19,065 nucleotides of DNA from Betaproteobacteria bacterium (GTDB lineage: Bacteria > Pseudomonadota > Gammaproteobacteria > Burkholderiales > Gallionellaceae). Both the position numbers and the translations under genes were made by a program. Of the stretch, positions 18,119 to 19,065 are shown one piece after another. How positions within the stretch are numbered: position 1 is the first letter of the stretch; the number at the start of each line of letters is the position of its first letter. The notes beneath the pieces were generated by a model, which saw nothing but the letters and a program-made list of their open reading frames with translations, had not been told where the DNA came from and ran no database searches. Location of the stretch: the NCBI GenBank assembly GCA_028871775.1, contig JAGWMH010000007.1, positions 1-19,065 on the forward strand, in the 5' to 3' direction.

Positions 18119-18163
18119 AGCAGGCGCGGCAACCGTACCGGTTCCGCAGGCTAAACCTATTTT
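18119..18163 (+). promoter_or_regulatory. Hairpin and pairing elements between the leader ORF and leuA (possible attenuator)
   Basis: A stem GCGG-AACCG (18126-18135, with one bulged C) pairs with CGGTT-CCGC (18139-18147) around a TAC loop. GCAGGC occurs on both sides (18120-18125 and 18146-18151), and both copies can pair with GCCTGC (18060-18065), which is part of the leucine codon run. Only a short TTTT (18160-18163) follows, 12 bases after the stem, so an intrinsic terminator is not convincing. The alternative pairings still fit a ribosome-position-dependent switch. Confidence 0.4.
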
Positions 18164-18178
18164 GCAACGGAGTCATGC

Positions 18179-19065
18179 ATGAAAGATAAATTGATAATTT
18201 TTGACACCACCCTGCGCGATGGCGAGCAAAGCCCCGGCGCGTCCATGACCAAGGAAGAGAAAATCCGCATTGCGCGGCAGCTGGAAAAACTCGGCGTGGA
18301 TGTCATCGAGGCGGGGTTTGCCGCCGCCAGCCCGGGCGATGCCGACGCAATACAAAGCATCGCGAGGATCATCGAGCATTCCACGGTTTGCTCGCTGGCG
18401 CGCGCCAGCGAGCGCGACGTGCGCGCTGCGGGCGAGGCGATCAAGCCGGCCAGATCCGGCCGCATCCACACCTTTATCGCCACTTCGCCCATCCACATGG
18501 AAAAGAAGCTGCGCATGACGCCGGACCAGGTCGTGGAGAATGCAGTCAGGGCGGTTAAGCTCGCGCTGGAATACACCGATGACGTGGAATTTTCCGCCGA
18601 GGATGCGGTGCGCTCGGAAATGGATTTTCTGGTGCGCGTGTTCGATGCGGTGATCCGGGCCGGGGCAAAAACCCTCAATGTGCCGGACACGGTCGGCTAC
18701 AGCATTCCGGCCCTGTGGGGCGAGCGCATCCGGCAGCTGATCGAACGCGTGCCAAATTCGGACAAGGTGGTGTGGTCCACCCATTGCCACAATGACCTCG
18801 GCATGGCAGTGGCCAATTCGCTTGCCGCCGTGATGAACGGCGCGCGCCAGGTGGAATGCACCATCAATGGCCTCGGCGAACGCGCCGGCAATGCCTCGCT
18901 GGAGGAAATCGTGATGGCGGTAAAGACGCGGCGCGACGTGTTCGGTTGCGACTCGCGCATCGACACCACGCAGATCGTACCGACCTCCAAGCTGGTGTCG
19001 AGCATCACCGGCTACCCGGTGCAGCCGAACAAGGCCATTGTCGGCGCGAACGCGTTCGCGCATGA
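18179..19065 (+). CDS. leuA: 2-isopropylmalate synthase, N-terminal part (runs off the window)
   Basis: LeuA condenses acetyl-CoA with 2-ketoisovalerate, the committed step of leucine synthesis, and is feedback-inhibited by leucine through a C-terminal domain that lies outside the window. About 295 codons are visible with no stop. The catalytic TIM barrel shows [16 protein letters not shown] (metal and substrate site), [11 protein letters not shown], the metal-binding [13 protein letters not shown] and [13 protein letters not shown]. The start ATG at 18179 has GGAG at 18169-18172 six bases upstream; an overlapping ATG at 18175 is in another frame. It follows a leucine-rich leader ORF, and the substrate comes from the IlvBHC steps encoded just upstream. 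Confidence 0.96.
   Translation, partial: MKDKLIIFDTTLRDGEQSPGASMTKEEKIRIARQLEKLGVDVIEAGFAAASPGDADAIQSIARIIEHSTVCSLARASERDVRAAGEAIKPARSGRIHTFIATSPIHMEKKLRMTPDQVVENAVRAVKLALEYTDDVEFSAEDAVRSEMDFLVRVFDAVIRAGAKTLNVPDTVGYSIPALWGERIRQLIERVPNSDKVVWSTHCHNDLGMAVANSLAAVMNGARQVECTINGLGERAGNASLEEIVMAVKTRRDVFGCDSRIDTTQIVPTSKLVSSITGYPVQPNKAIVGANAFAH

Noticed and set aside
18126..18163. Classic intrinsic terminator before leuA
   Set aside because: The stem is sound but the T-run is only four bases and lies 12 bases away, so it was kept only as a possible attenuator element.
18173..19063. 296-codon minus-strand ORF opposite leuA
   Set aside because: leuA on the plus strand is unmistakable and simply lacks a stop before the window end.

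Overview
The window looks like an ordinary chromosomal segment of a moderately GC-rich betaproteobacterium. Three conserved blocks suggest this: pepA-holC-valS, divergent lptF-lptG, and a sigma factor-DUF3619-DUF3106 cluster divergent from ilvB-ilvH-ilvC-psd-pssA-leuA. An iron-oxidiser relative (Gallionellaceae/Nitrosomonadales) is my best guess. That is inference from gene order and protein style, not a search result.

Layout. Positions 2-820 (+) hold the 3' part of a membrane protein with TPR repeats. It converges on an M48 metalloprotease (825-2246, -). Divergent from the protease is a Ser/Thr kinase with a C-terminal cyclic-nucleotide-binding-like domain (2352-3641, +), followed by a 50-codon remnant of a second kinase (3700-3852). 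The minus strand from 9401 down to 3854 carries pepA, holC, a valS reading frame with an unusual in-frame N-terminal extension, and a DUF1622 membrane protein. Divergent from pepA are lptF and lptG (9444-11647, +). They converge on a minus-strand operon of an ECF-type sigma factor, DUF3619 and DUF3106 (13038 to 11705). Divergent from the sigma factor is the branched-chain amino acid and phospholipid cluster: ilvB, ilvH, ilvC, psd, pssA, then leuA running off the end.

How the genes work together. IlvB/IlvH and IlvC make the common valine/leucine/isoleucine precursors, and LeuA diverts 2-ketoisovalerate to leucine. PssA and Psd make phosphatidylserine and convert it to phosphatidylethanolamine. 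LptF and LptG form the inner-membrane part of the LPS exporter, and the M48 protease probably serves envelope quality control, so several genes concern the envelope.

Most interesting signals. (1) A leucine-rich 26-codon leader ORF lies just before leuA (18017-18097) with possible alternative RNA pairings, which looks like leucine attenuation. (2) A family of GTGAAAN-type heptad inverted repeats lies at three gene ends (11655-11715, 15388-15468, 16504-16585). These repeats supply stop codons, and one abuts the psd start. (3) A small holC-linked gene appears fused in frame to valS, across a hairpin and an extended -10 promoter box. (4) The sigma factor's conserved N terminus is reachable only from a non-canonical CTG. 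No mobile element, CRISPR array, rRNA or tRNA was seen, and no gene-free stretch exceeds 300 bases.
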